Source: Rhodoferax sp. (lineage in GTDB: Bacteria; Pseudomonadota; Gammaproteobacteria; Burkholderiales; Burkholderiaceae_C). Taken from it: a stretch of 64,000 nucleotides of DNA. Below the pieces are notes generated by a model. It was given only the letters and a program-made list of their open reading frames with translations, did no database searches and was not told the DNA's origin. The translations under genes were made by a program, and so were the position numbers. Every line of letters begins with the position of its first letter. Position 1 is the stretch's first letter. Below are positions 47,098-56,868 of this stretch, piece after piece. Where the stretch lies: positions 1 through 64,000 of the forward strand of contig JARLJH010000004.1 in the NCBI GenBank assembly GCA_031291305.1. The letters run 5' to 3'.

Positions 47098-48321
47098 AAA
47101 AAGACTCCAATTCAGGTTTCAAGGCGATCAGCATCGGTGGCCCGACGCAGTCCATCCACGCAGAAGTCCCCTTCAAAACGCCGAATTTCGGGATCAGGTC
47201 TGGCCAGGGTCTGAATACAGCCATGTCAGGTCACACTGAAACGAGACCATTTCGTCAGACGCTTGAATGAGCCCTGCGTGTCGAACCACGGTCTCACCGC
47301 AAACCGAGCTGTCAAGGGTGTGATTTGCGCGGATCAAGCCGATTTGTGTTATTTCCGTGGCTCGGGCCTGCGAACCGGCCATCAACCCGGTCAAGGTCAC
47401 GTCCGGGACCAGAGGCAGCAATTTCCCTTGTCAAGCCCGCATGCAGCCTCACTTTCAATCCCTTCGGGACAATAAACTCGGCTCACGGGTACATCCCGGT
47501 CGTTCAATCGCCACCCAAAATCGCCGGGAAATCGACACCATTTCCGGCAAGCCTGCTTGACTCATCCTCTGGGTCAGCGTCAACTACAGGTTCCCGAGGG
47601 CCGTCCTGGCCCTGCTCCATTGAGGAGCGCAAGGCGTCGCAGTCGTTACCTGCCCCAAACTCCGGTCCTTGAACCGGAATTCGCCATCGCCCCTTGAGGT
47701 GATGGCCTCGTGGTTTTTTCGTAGTGCAACCCCTTGTGGTCTTGCCAGCGTTAATCGCTGGGCGTTCCCTGAAACGCGCCACGGTTTTCGAGCACTTGGT
47801 CGGCACCTGATGCCGCGCCCCTGTTCCCGCCATCCTTTGAGCACGCGTTTTACGCAGCGCGCGGTTGTGTTTGCCTCTTTAGGCTCCCCGCGCGTTTCCG
47901 CTCACAAACTCGGCACCGCCCTGGACTTTCGGTCAGGGGTGGACCCATGCGAGTGGATGGCGCTACGAATCCAGAACTGATCCATCAGTACGTGCAAGGC
48001 CTGACCTTGTCACGGATGCCCTTTGACGCCCTTGAGGCGGGCGGGCATCACCAACCCCATGGTTGCAGAAATGCACAGGTGGGACGGATCACATGTTTCA
48101 TTTTTAAGGAAGACCGAGCTGGCCAGCGCAGAAGCGCTGGCTGGCAAAACACTGGGTAGGTACCGCACATCGGTGGTCGCGTGCGGCGCCAGAGTTTTTG
48201 ACCACTGATCTGCCGGGCGACGGAATCCGTCCGGCAGGTGACTGCTATGCGATTCCACGCTTTCAACACCTTCCCGCCGTTCGGGCGGCGGGCGGACATC
48301 CACGAAATGGAAGACAACACC
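47098..48321. other. 1.2-kb intergenic region with palindromes, no supported gene
   Basis: Overlapping short frames are present on both strands, but none has protein-like composition across its length. Palindromes cluster at the right: GCCAGCGC (48122-48129) with GCGCTGGC (48134-48141), an imperfect TGCCGG...CCGGCA dyad near 48210, and a CCGCCG...CGGCGG dyad near 48280. They could be operators or an oriT/iteron-like site for the neighbouring recombinase. Promoters for the divergent actin operon and recombinase are expected here. Confidence 0.4.
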
Positions 48322-49497
48322 ATGCCAAACAAATCCTCTCGTCGGCGGCAACAAGGCTCTGTCAGCCCCGGCCGCCTGTTAGTCAGTGAACCCACGCGCC
48401 GTCAAGAATGGGCGAACAAGACTGTCCCAGAAATCCTTGCGGACTATCCGCCGGGCAAGACGCCACCGCTCAAGGTGCTGGAGGTGCTGCTGGAACTCTT
48501 CAACACCCTGCACACCTCGCTGGAGAAAACCGTTTCCCACAAGACGCGCTATGAACGCGCCCAGTTTCTGCGGCGGTTCTTTCGTGACCTGAAAGCCAAA
48601 GCCGGGTTCAACACGATTCCCGATCCACGCAACCTGGGACAAAAGCACATTCATGCGATGGTGCAAGTCTGGCAAAAAGAGCATCTGGCCCCTGCCACGA
48701 TTCAGACTTACCTGAGTTTCCTTCGCGGCTTGGGCATGTGGATGGGCAAGCATGGCTTTGTACGTGGGCCAGCGCATTACGGCCTGAGCTTGGAGGAATA
48801 CCAGCGGCATGAATATGCGCAGCGGGACAAGAGCTGGTCTGCCGCAGGAATTGATATTGAGGAACTCATTGAGCGGGTCTGCGCCTACGACCGGTATGTC
48901 GGCGCTTCGCTGCGGTTGATCAATGCCATGGGGCTGCGGCGAAAGGAGTCCATCCAATTCCGGCCCTTTGAGCACGTCTTGCCTTTCAGCGAAACGGGTC
49001 TGCCCCTTGATCGCAAGACAGCGGATCGGTATGTGAGGATCAAGGGCAAGGGCGGAAGGGTGCGTTTTGTCCCCTTGGACAGCCCTGCCAGATTGGCGGC
49101 GGTCGAACTCGCCCAAGGTCTTGTGTGCAACCAGGATGCCTATTTGGGAGACCCAGTCAATGACCTGAAAAAGAATCTGCGTCGCTTTGACTATGTGCTG
49201 GAGAAATTTGGGATTACGTTTCGGGAACTGGGCGTCACGGCGCATGGATTACGCCACGAGGCGCTGATTGAGCATTTTTCGGCGTTGACAGGGCAACCAC
49301 CGCCGGTGCGAGGTAGTGGGGACTTGCCGGCAGAGGTTGACCAGGCGGCGCGGCAAGCGGTGGCCGCACTTGCTGGCCATTCGAGAATCAGATCGGCTGG
49401 TGCTTATTTAGGTTCGTCAGTTGTTATGCGCACAAAGGCGCCCACTCCTGCGCTATCAGTGGAGCTCGGCGATTCGGACGACAGCCCACGCCAATAA
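48322..49497 (+). CDS. Second tyrosine recombinase of the element
   Basis: From ATG 48322 the 391-residue product has an N-terminal SAM-like domain (TRYERAQFLRRFFRDLKAKAGF, then ATIQTYLSFLRGLGMWMGKHGF) and the core RLINAMGLRRKESIQF (Arg I), RIKGKGGRVRFVPLD (Lys region), TAHGLRHEALIEH (HxxR), LAGHSRI and GAYLGSS (Tyr). All catalytic residues appear present. The frame upstream to 48238 is possible but lacks a ribosome site. It may resolve multimers of the excised element or move a cassette; it is not next to a tRNA. Confidence 0.88.
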   Translation: MPNKSSRRRQQGSVSPGRLLVSEPTRRQEWANKTVPEILADYPPGKTPPLKVLEVLLELFNTLHTSLEKTVSHKTRYERAQFLRRFFRDLKAKAGFNTIPDPRNLGQKHIHAMVQVWQKEHLAPATIQTYLSFLRGLGMWMGKHGFVRGPAHYGLSLEEYQRHEYAQRDKSWSAAGIDIEELIERVCAYDRYVGASLRLINAMGLRRKESIQFRPFEHVLPFSETGLPLDRKTADRYVRIKGKGGRVRFVPLDSPARLAAVELAQGLVCNQDAYLGDPVNDLKKNLRRFDYVLEKFGITFRELGVTAHGLRHEALIEHFSALTGQPPPVRGSGDLPAEVDQAARQAVAALAGHSRIRSAGAYLGSSVVMRTKAPTPALSVELGDSDDSPRQ

Positions 49498-49578
49498 AAG
49501 CGGCATCCACCGAAACTGGCGAGATCGGTGAGATGGTTCAGTGCTGTTCCATGCCGGTGGGTTCACCAGCCATTCCCG

Positions 49579-50100
49579 TCAAGACCAAGAAGCCTGAGTC
49601 TGCGGCAACGCCTTTCCCGGATCAAAAACTTCCAACACATCCGGCGCAGCCAGCATTTGGGTAAACAACACCAGGTTGGTTCCGCCCTTGGCCAGACGCG
49701 AGGGAAACAAAATACCCTTCGCCCCCGCAGCGATCACCGCATCCCCAACGACCCAACTCGGTGGCTCGACACGTTGGTTGAACCACAGTTCACGCCAGTC
49801 GCAATAGAAGTCTTCCCAAATGGGCTCCCACACAGATGCGCTGTAACCCGCAGTGAAATCGACCACCGGCGCCGCGGTCAATTGATAGCTCGTCAACGTG
49901 CCGGGCGGCAACAGCGTGGAAACCTGCTGGTATTCGCGAACGGCTGTCTCCATCTCCAGCGCCAGATAAAGGGCCTCCACGCCGGGACGGTTGACTCTCC
50001 CGCCATGCCTGGCCGCCCCCGCCCCGCTGGTTGGCGCGACGGCCCATCGGGGCACATGCATCCGGTAAGCCGTGACATCGACCAGCGCGGTCAGCTTCAT
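49579..50100 (-). CDS. RES-domain toxin
   Basis: The 173-residue product is a RES-domain protein: ALVDVTAYRMHVPRW with the first conserved Arg, GGRVNRPGVEALYLALEMETAVREYQQ with the catalytic-type Arg/Tyr/Glu core and AVIAAGAKGILFPS. RES toxins deplete NAD+ in cells. Its ATG overlaps the antitoxin stop as ATGA. Together they form an Xre-RES type II toxin-antitoxin pair that stabilises mobile elements. Confidence 0.9.
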   Translation of the reverse strand: MKLTALVDVTAYRMHVPRWAVAPTSGAGAARHGGRVNRPGVEALYLALEMETAVREYQQVSTLLPPGTLTSYQLTAAPVVDFTAGYSASVWEPIWEDFYCDWRELWFNQRVEPPSWVVGDAVIAAGAKGILFPSRLAKGGTNLVLFTQMLAAPDVLEVFDPGKALPQTQASWS

Positions 50101-50504
50101 CCTGCTGCACCCGCTTCAAGCGACTCCACGTAGCGCAGGACATCCTCGGTGCGCCCTTCCGATACCAGCTGCTCTGCTGTCTTGTAGCCAAACGGGGGCA
50201 ACGGCTCATTGCGGTACCAAAAGATGGCCCGGGTGACGTCGCCGGACAGGTCATGGGCCGCGCGCATCACGCGCAGCGCCTCGCGCAGAAATTTCTGCAC
50301 GCTCTCCGATGCCGGTGCCCGGCTGATGGTGTTGCGATGGACGTGTGCCTGGGTGGCAAGCGTCTGGATGTCGATGCTCAGCACGTCGCCGAATCGCTTC
50401 GGCGACAGCGTGGACGCCCCTGCTTCCTGGTCACGCAGAAAATCGATGAATCCATCGAAACCGTGACTCAAGGCTGGGGCAACCTGAAGGGTTGCGGTGT
50501 GCAT
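50097..50504 (-). CDS. Xre/MbcA/ParS-type antitoxin
   Basis: The 135-residue product has a Xre-like HTH (FGDVLSIDIQTLATQAHVHRNTISRAPASESVQ) followed by the C-terminal toxin-binding region (ALRVMRAAHDLSGDVTRAIFWYRNEPLPPFGYKTAEQLVSEG), the MbcA/ParS-type GYKTAxxLV motif. It precedes the RES toxin in the same operon and overlaps it by 4 bp, the classic antitoxin-first order. Confidence 0.9.
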   Translation of the reverse strand: MHTATLQVAPALSHGFDGFIDFLRDQEAGASTLSPKRFGDVLSIDIQTLATQAHVHRNTISRAPASESVQKFLREALRVMRAAHDLSGDVTRAIFWYRNEPLPPFGYKTAEQLVSEGRTEDVLRYVESLEAGAAG

Positions 50505-50586
50505 ACTTTCCTCTCAAACGAACGGAGAACCAAATTATGCACTAATTTTGCACTTTTTGTGCGCTGCGGCTATTGAGGTCATCCCC
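50505..50586 (-). promoter_or_regulatory. Toxin-antitoxin promoter with operator-like repeats
   Basis: On the minus strand a CATAAT box lies about 35 bp upstream of the antitoxin ATG, with repeated GTGCA motifs before it. GCACTTTTTGTGC (50550-50562 on the plus strand) is a 4-5-4 dyad and further ATGCAC/TTGCAC copies are spaced along 50537-50556. These are likely antitoxin/toxin autoregulation sites (inference). Confidence 0.5.
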
Positions 50587-50793
50587 CTATGCTGCGGGCG
50601 ACACCTCGAAATCGTCATCGGGGTAGATCGCCACGCAGCGCGGCGGAGCCTCCCCGGCGTCGATCTCGTCCGCGCCGACGCCGAATAGGGACAGCGCCGC
50701 GCAACGCGCCATTTTCTCGCTGGATTCGTTCACCTCACCGATGTACTGTGACCGGCCTTCCCGGATCACATGCACGCTCCACTTTCTCAGCAT
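50587..50793 (-). CDS. Small conserved-looking hypothetical protein
   Basis: The 68-residue product (VHVIREGRSQYIGEVNESSEKMARCAALSLFGVGADEI) has a GGAGG ribosome site 9 bp before ATG 50793 and balanced codons, so it is probably real. It reads as a short beta-strand and helix domain with an acidic tail. It lies between parB and the toxin-antitoxin pair, in the parB direction; function unknown. Confidence 0.6.
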   Translation of the reverse strand: MLRKWSVHVIREGRSQYIGEVNESSEKMARCAALSLFGVGADEIDAGEAPPRCVAIYPDDDFEVSPAA

Positions 50794-50828
50794 GATTTGA
50801 AACCTCCGTTGCTACAGTTCAAAACTCA

Positions 50829-50857
50829 TGGACTGACACGCTCCCCGTGTCAGTCCA
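50829..50857. repeat. 12-bp perfect hairpin downstream of parB
   Basis: TGGACTGACACG (50829-50840) and CGTGTCAGTCCA (50846-50857) are exact inverted repeats with a 5-nt loop. No T-tract is seen on either strand, so it is more likely a binding site or mRNA structure than a terminator. A parS-like centromere is one option. Confidence 0.6.
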
Positions 50858-50953
50858 CCTGAGCAAACCTCCGCAGGGTTGCTGACTGCCGACTTCTGGT
50901 TACCCGGCCAACGCAGGGTCCTGCGCCCGCCACGTTGCACCATCCGGTTCCGC

Positions 50954-52600
50954 TTACTCTTCGCCATTTGCCACAGGCGGTTCGTCGGTATCTCCAGACA
51001 GGCTGGCCTTCTCAGGCATCCCGACCCGTAGCACGGTGGGCAACCATCCCGTGCCTGCTACCGTCTGCTCGGCCCCTGTCACGGCGGCATCCTTCTTGAG
51101 TGCGGCCAGCGGGCTGGCGGCATTGGCGTCAACGGCCTCAGACACCACTTCGAGGATGCGCCCCTTGGAGACGTGGTTGAAATACGATGGGCCGGTGGCC
51201 GACCACCACTTGCTCATATCCAGCCCCAATGCCACAGCCAGCGCATCGGTGCTTTGCTTGCTGCGCTCCACTCCGTAGACACCGGTCACCGTCGACGCAA
51301 TGAGGAAGGTCAGCAATTGCTGCACTGTGATGAGCTCCTGCGCCAGCACCCACGGGAAGATTGCATCCACCGATTCCGGTAGTCGTGCCGCCCAGGTTGC
51401 GCGCTCGACTTCCACCTTCTGCCAAGCAGCACTGGCCTTCATGTCGTCCGCTTCAGACGGCAGGCTTGCATGGGTATTTGTCGCGCTCACCGTCAAGGCA
51501 TCGTCGCTGCCGTAGTGGCGGCGGTAACCATCGACCAGGAGCTTTACTGCCAGATGGGCTGTGATCGCGGCCAGCGCCACATCGGGGCGGTCCATCAGTT
51601 CAGCCTGGACTGCAGCCACCCGGTGGGCAGTGAGGCGGCGCATCAGCTTGTCGGTATGGACGGGGCGGATCTTCGGTGAAGGTAGCGACACCAGGGACTC
51701 ATCATCACCGCCCTCGCCTGCCAGCCGTGCCGCCTGCACCATGTCGTTGCGGTCTTCTGGTCGAACCAAGCCGCATTTGAGGGCCGCTGCACCGTCGTTG
51801 CCGACATAAACCACGCATCCGGCCTGGGTCATCAGGTCGGCGGGCCAGACGCTGAGGGTGTCTTCCCGTGCCTTGATCTGCGCCTGCAAACTCTCGGACT
51901 CGGTTTCCAGCTTCTCGTATTCGCCGTTTTCATCGCTCTCATCCGATTCTGCTTCGGCCAGGGCTTCCATCTGGTCATGCAGTGCTGCGATCCGGGTTTC
52001 GAGTTCCGTGAGACTGGCGGCTTCCTGCTCGGTCGGTTCACGCCGGGTTTTGCGCAGTTCACCGTACTTGACGAACTCGTCGTAGTTGTAGCGGACGCGG
52101 ACATCAATCCACTTCCAGCCGTCTGCGGCCACCTGCTTAGCCTTCTTCTGCAACTTTTCGGTCGCCAGCTTTTCCAGCAGCGGGGCATCCAGCAGATAGG
52201 CCTTCTTGTCGTCGTCGCTGAACAGGTCGCGGCGCAAGGTGCCACCGGCCTTCTCATATGTTTTGACGGTTACGTATTTGGCCACCGGGTCGCGGTCAGA
52301 CTCAATCTCGCCCTGTGTGAGCAATTGGCGCAGGTAGTCTGGGCGGCGATTCCAGGTCGGCACACCAGCCCATGTCTGCTCTTGCTTGTCGTGGTCATCA
52401 ACCGAAGCCAGCACCATGAGGCAGTCCAGACCAATCTTGTCTTCCCGGAACTGGGCCATCAGTTGGGGGGACACGGTCGCCAGCTTCATGCGGCGTTTGA
52501 CCACCAGCGGCGTGACACCGAAGGCTGCGGCCACATCTTCGACCGACTTGCCCTGCCCCATCAGCTTGGCAAAGGCGGTGTATTCGTCAGCCGGGTGCAT
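50954..52600 (-). pseudogene. PRTRC-type parB, 3' part (interrupted gene)
   Basis: The 548-codon frame starts abruptly at MHPADEYTAFAKLMGQGKSVEDVAAAFGVTPLVVKRRMKLATVSP, which is the middle of a ParB: helix-turn-helix with FGVTPLVVKRR. The ParB N-terminal domain is missing here but encoded at 58257-58619. The rest is a long domain with a coiled coil (LTELETRIAALHDQMEALAEAESDES) and ends at 50954. Together with the other half the product would be about 668 residues, usual for PRTRC ParB proteins. The ATG is the duplicated target base triplet, not the native start, and no ribosome site precedes it. Confidence 0.9.
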
Positions 52601-52710
52601 CCCTTAGGTCATTTTTGGCGGTGTACTTTTTGCCTGAAGTCATTGCTGGGCAGCGACGTCGCTGGCGTGGCGACACATTCGCCTGTACTTCGTCCGCGTG
52701 CTTCTGATCG

Positions 52711-53199
52711 TCACGTACCAGCACGTGGCACCAAGCTGACCGGCCGACGGGCATCGTCTCGCTCCTTGAGCAGCCGGGCATTCTGTCGCTGGTGCCGGGC
52801 GGCCGCGGCTTCGGCATCGATGGCGCGCTTGAGCAGCGCCGCGTTCTCGGTAGCGAGGTGCCGTTGCTCGGTCTTCAGAACGTCGATCACCGCACGCTGC
52901 TGGGCCAGCTTGTCCTCCCAGCTTTCCAGCTTGCTCGGCACAACCCGTTGCTGCGCAGCCTGGCGCAGCGCATCGATCATCGCCCGGTGGTTGGTGTAGA
53001 TCGCATTGCGTGCAACGCCGGACTCGCGTGCCAGGCTGGCCACGCTGAGCTGGTAGCGCCGATCCTGCAATGCCGCCTCGCGCGGCGTTCCTTTGATCAG
53101 CCGGTCCAATGCATCGCGCAGCTTGCGATCCGTCTCCTGCCGGCGTCTTTCGTACGGGTTGAGCACGGGCATGCGACTCGCATCACGCGCTATTTTCAT
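52711..53199 (-). CDS. Coiled-coil accessory protein of the recombinase trio (TnpC-like)
   Basis: The 162-residue product (MKIARDASRMPVLNPYERRRQ) has an HTH-like SVASLARESGVARNAIYTNHRAMIDALRQAAQQ, then a long coiled coil (EDKLAQQRAVIDVLKTEQRHLATENAALLKRAIDAEAAAARHQRQN). Its position after the two large recombinases matches Tn554 TnpC, a small coiled-coil protein that assists transposition. The first ATG overlaps the stop of the 626-residue gene; ATG 53172 is an alternative. Confidence 0.75.
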   Translation of the reverse strand: MKIARDASRMPVLNPYERRRQETDRKLRDALDRLIKGTPREAALQDRRYQLSVASLARESGVARNAIYTNHRAMIDALRQAAQQRVVPSKLESWEDKLAQQRAVIDVLKTEQRHLATENAALLKRAIDAEAAAARHQRQNARLLKERDDARRPVSLVPRAGT

Positions 53200-55063
53200 C
53201 TTCGGCACTGCCGTCCAGCTGAGCCAGGATGCGGTCGCATTCACCGACCCGTGCCTCGGCAAACACCGTGCTCTCCCGATCGAGGGCATGGGACTGCATC
53301 AAGCTGAGGTTCTGTTCGCGCCGCGCCTCCCACACCGGCCGGTGCCTGTCCGTGACCGCGAAGTTGACACACGAGGCGCATACGCTCTGCGTGCGCAAGG
53401 CCGGGTTGGGGCCCTTTTCGCCGCCCATGCAGGCCGCGGTTTCACTGCGGTAGACGCAGTAGCCCCAGTCGCACGCGCCCAGCCGCAGATCGGTCTCTGC
53501 CATCAGGAACTCGACGTAAGCCTGCACGCTGCCATCGCGCGTGCGCCCACGGAAGCCGGACCGAGCCGCGATCATGCGGCCAGCCTTGCCACCGAGCGAT
53601 ACGGCCGTGAGCAACTCCTCCAGCGCGTGGCGGGTTTCGTCACGCGCATGCCGGTCGATCAGCTCGTCGAGCACGAAGTCGGTGCCGACATAGCCGCGAT
53701 CGGTCATCACCCGGCTGACATGGCCGAAGTGCGCGCGCAGCGCATCCAGTCCGGTGCGGTCGCGCTTGCCGACGAAGCGCGCGAAGGTCTTGCGACCCTG
53801 ATGGGTGTTCAGGTGCCAGGGTTCGCCGCGGTAGGTCGGCAATTCGATGAACGCCGCGAAGCCCTGGTTCAGGCGGGTGATGACCGTCTGGATGCTCGGC
53901 AGTTGGACGCGTGCAGCAGGACCGATCAGGCCGCTGCTGCCGAACGAGAGCCAGAGCTCGGCACGCTGACTGCGCCGGCGCATCGGCGCCGACAGCCGCT
54001 CCATCACGGCGATGGCACGCTCGACGGGGGCCGGCGCCACCCAGCGATGCGGCTCGCCATCGGCGCCTCGCGCCGTCTTGTAGATGCGTCCGACCAGGTA
54101 GGCGAACTGCTCGGTACCGTCGGCTGACGGATGCCTTTCGATGCAGTCCACCCCCAGGCCCAGGATCTCGGAGACCCGTGCACCGATCAGGTAGGCCACC
54201 ACAATGAAGCAGGCTTCACCGATGCGCGACACAAGCATGCGGACCTGCTTGGTGCTGGCCACCGGCGAAGGGTGCCAGGGCTTGTCTTCGCCAGGCAATG
54301 TCGAGAAGCTGAAGCCAGCCAGCGCATCGACTACCGCGAACCCGGCTTTGGTCTGGTTGATGCCGGCAGCCAGCGCCTCGTCGTAAGCTGCCTGAGCCCG
54401 ATGCCATAGCGCGATCACGTCGTCGGCCGGTGTGCCGATCAGGCGCAACGCCGCAGAGACCAACGGCACGGCGATCTCGTCAGGGGTGTACGGCAGCCAG
54501 CCGCCGTCTTTGTTCTTCGAGCGCTTGATCAATGCCGGAATCGGCTCGTCGATGGCCACGTCAGGCAGGCGGCTGCCCTGTAGGTAGAGCAGGTGCAGTA
54601 TGCCGAGGTAGTGGCTCTGCGTTGCGGCTGACAGGGTCTTGTCCGCTGTCTTGCCGGGTCGCTGTGCCACGATGTCGATGAACTCGACCGCGGCGTCGCG
54701 GTGCAGGTCGGCGAAGCACCGACCGCCGCGTTCGGCCATCCACCGGATCAGGATGCGCAAGACCTTGAAGGCCGAGACCAACGTGCCATCGTGCACACCC
54801 TGGCGGCCGGGAGGTGGGTCGACCTTCAGGCTCCAGAGGAAGCGCTTGGCCGCGGCCGACCAGTCCGCCCATTGGGGATCGCTGAAGCGGCTGTCGTCGT
54901 GCATCCGGAAGCCCCAGTCGAGCGAGAAGTCACTGCGATTGCCTCCGGGGCGCAGCCCGTCCAGATGCCAGACTCTGTCGCTCAGCAGCGAGCGCGTCGA
55001 CACCCGGACGTCTGCGCTGGGCATGCCCGGATCGGATGCGAGCATCGGTTTGTCCATGTTCAC
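53183..55063 (-). CDS. Large tyrosine recombinase of the trio
   Basis: The 626-residue product has a C-terminal catalytic core: YLIGARVSEILGLG (Arg I), HQGRKTFARFVGK (HxxR, with Lys/Arg nearby), HFGHVSRVMTDRGYVG (H and nucleophile Tyr). A long N-terminal domain and a Cys-rich C-terminal tail (CDWGYCVYRSETAACMGG, then CASCVNF) surround it. It overlaps the middle gene by 4 bp. It matches the large subunit of Tn554/trio systems and keeps the catalytic set, so it is likely active. Confidence 0.85.
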   Translation of the reverse strand: MNMDKPMLASDPGMPSADVRVSTRSLLSDRVWHLDGLRPGGNRSDFSLDWGFRMHDDSRFSDPQWADWSAAAKRFLWSLKVDPPPGRQGVHDGTLVSAFKVLRILIRWMAERGGRCFADLHRDAAVEFIDIVAQRPGKTADKTLSAATQSHYLGILHLLYLQGSRLPDVAIDEPIPALIKRSKNKDGGWLPYTPDEIAVPLVSAALRLIGTPADDVIALWHRAQAAYDEALAAGINQTKAGFAVVDALAGFSFSTLPGEDKPWHPSPVASTKQVRMLVSRIGEACFIVVAYLIGARVSEILGLGVDCIERHPSADGTEQFAYLVGRIYKTARGADGEPHRWVAPAPVERAIAVMERLSAPMRRRSQRAELWLSFGSSGLIGPAARVQLPSIQTVITRLNQGFAAFIELPTYRGEPWHLNTHQGRKTFARFVGKRDRTGLDALRAHFGHVSRVMTDRGYVGTDFVLDELIDRHARDETRHALEELLTAVSLGGKAGRMIAARSGFRGRTRDGSVQAYVEFLMAETDLRLGACDWGYCVYRSETAACMGGEKGPNPALRTQSVCASCVNFAVTDRHRPVWEARREQNLSLMQSHALDRESTVFAEARVGECDRILAQLDGSAEDENSA

Positions 55064-56868
55064 TCCAGCGCCGGCAAGTGCGGCAGGTTTGCGGCCAATG
55101 CGACTGCGGGCGCCTGCAAGGCGTCCGGGAAGTCGGGCAGGATGTCCTGCACCAGGATGCGGTAACTGGGCGCGTAGAGCAGTTCCCAGCGCTGCGGATC
55201 GAGTTGTTCGCGGGAGCGCTCGAACACCTCCTTGGCCTGGAGGATGCGGGCCAGGTGCGGCGCGTCGAGCGGGATCACCAGACCGGGGCAGCGCAAGCAG
55301 CCACCCAGGTATGGGCAGGCCTGCCCCGCCTGCGTACCGGGCGCCGTGCCGGACATCGGGTTCAGGCAGTCATGACCGAACGGCGCCGTCGCGCGATCAG
55401 CAAGTTCCGAGACGACGTTGCTGGTTCGTGATGCCGACGTGTTGGCCATGCCCACGATCCAGCCGACCATGAGGCGCTGCAGTCGCGCCACGACGTCGCG
55501 CCGCAGTTGTTCGGTCCGCAGCCCCTTGACGTAGGCCTCGGTCGTCAGCACCGACGCGTGGTTGAGGATCTGCTGCACATGCACGATGTCGCCACCCGAG
55601 GCCTGGTAGTGCTCGGTGGCCACGCTGCCGCGCAGGAGCACCGCGGCGAAGTCCAGCAGCAACGCACGCGGACGCTCGGGTGCGGCCCGGTTCCAGATGG
55701 CGATGCGCTCGTTGGCACGGGCGATGAAGCCTCTGACGCCATGGGTGACGGTGCTCAATGTGATCGGCGCGACGGTGAGCGTCTTCTCGCTCCTGAGCAG
55801 GAATAGGCGCTCCCGATCACGCAGCATTGCCTGCGCGACCAGCGGCGCGGTCATGGCCAACAGCTTGTCGATGAGGTTCGGTGCGGCGTAGCGACGGCGT
55901 TGGTCGAAGGAGCGCCGCTGAGCGCGTTTGAGCTTGTCCCCGGCCCGGGCCTTGTCCCAGTCGATGATCACGCGATGCTCGTCCAGAGGATGGGGCCGTT
56001 GGCAATCGCGCCGGAACTGCGTCAGCGGCTGCGGGTTGGCGGCCGTCTGGATCGCCAAGGCGATGTAGAACGGCAGCACCGTCTCGTTCGTCAGATGCAG
56101 GTAGCCTGCCAGTGTGCGCAGTCCACCGTGCCGCGTGATGGCGGACATGTTGAAGCGATGCGCAACGAGGGTCAGGCGCGTCGGCATGACGCCGTTGTCC
56201 ACCTCGGCAAGGTCTCGGATCAGGCGGTACAACTCTGCTGTCGCGCCGGCAGGTTCTGTGTCACTGCGCAGGATCTGCCGCCCCAACTCGAAGCGCTCCC
56301 AGGCCGCATCGATGTCTTCGTAGCAGGCCCGCAGTATCGCCTTGAGCTGCTCCTCGGGCAGGCGTCTGCGCGGCTGGGCATTGCGGTTCGAGTACACCCG
56401 GAACGGGAAGTCGATGCGCTGCGGCAGACGTGATGGGTGGTGGCGCTTGGTCCACTCGATCAGTTGGCGCAGGTACGACAGCAGATTGGCCCGCCCCGAC
56501 AGCGAGCGGGACTCGCCGGCGTGGTTGGTCTGCCGGTCCAGCCACGCGATGTAGCGACCGATCGCAGCCGTGCTCAGGTCGTGGACCGACTGGATACCGA
56601 TGTCTTCGCTGGCGAAGCGTGCGAAGCTCTGCAGCGCTTGCCAACACGCGCGACGCGTGTCTGGCGTGGACGGCACATGGTGATGCCGGAAGGCATCGGC
56701 GAGGACGTGGACGATGTCCGCCGGCAAGTTGAGCGCCGTCACGTCATAGCGTCGGGCGACTTCGCCCCAACCGTCGCGGAACTCGACGATGCCATCGAGC
56801 GCGCCGGGCTTTGCAGCGACGGGTGCGGCGCCCAGGCGCCGGTCGATCTTGGCGCGCTTAGCGGCCAT
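55060..56868 (-). CDS. Middle recombinase-like protein lacking canonical catalytic residues
   Basis: The 602-residue product aligns by shape with tyrosine recombinases but lacks the usual signature residues: at Arg I it reads ALAIQTAANPQPLTQF and the HxxR box is replaced by ALLLDFAAVLLRGS. A LNHASVLTTEAYVKG end keeps His and Tyr. A C-terminal Cys cluster (CPYLGGCLRCPG) follows. It overlaps both neighbours by 4-11 bp. In such trios the partner may be structural. Loss of the catalytic Arg suggests this one is non-catalytic but coupled to the other two; a better alignment could move the motif. Confidence 0.75.
   Translation of the reverse strand: MAAKRAKIDRRLGAAPVAAKPGALDGIVEFRDGWGEVARRYDVTALNLPADIVHVLADAFRHHHVPSTPDTRRACWQALQSFARFASEDIGIQSVHDLSTAAIGRYIAWLDRQTNHAGESRSLSGRANLLSYLRQLIEWTKRHHPSRLPQRIDFPFRVYSNRNAQPRRRLPEEQLKAILRACYEDIDAAWERFELGRQILRSDTEPAGATAELYRLIRDLAEVDNGVMPTRLTLVAHRFNMSAITRHGGLRTLAGYLHLTNETVLPFYIALAIQTAANPQPLTQFRRDCQRPHPLDEHRVIIDWDKARAGDKLKRAQRRSFDQRRRYAAPNLIDKLLAMTAPLVAQAMLRDRERLFLLRSEKTLTVAPITLSTVTHGVRGFIARANERIAIWNRAAPERPRALLLDFAAVLLRGSVATEHYQASGGDIVHVQQILNHASVLTTEAYVKGLRTEQLRRDVVARLQRLMVGWIVGMANTSASRTSNVVSELADRATAPFGHDCLNPMSGTAPGTQAGQACPYLGGCLRCPGLVIPLDAPHLARILQAKEVFERSREQLDPQRWELLYAPSYRILVQDILPDFPDALQAPAVALAANLPHLPALE

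Noticed and set aside
48240-48320. Possible relic of a trio-type recombinase (VFHFVDVRPPPERR on the minus strand resembles FHFVDVRVSSERR of the trio enzyme)
   Set aside because: The match is about 13 residues with nothing on either side; chance cannot be ruled out.
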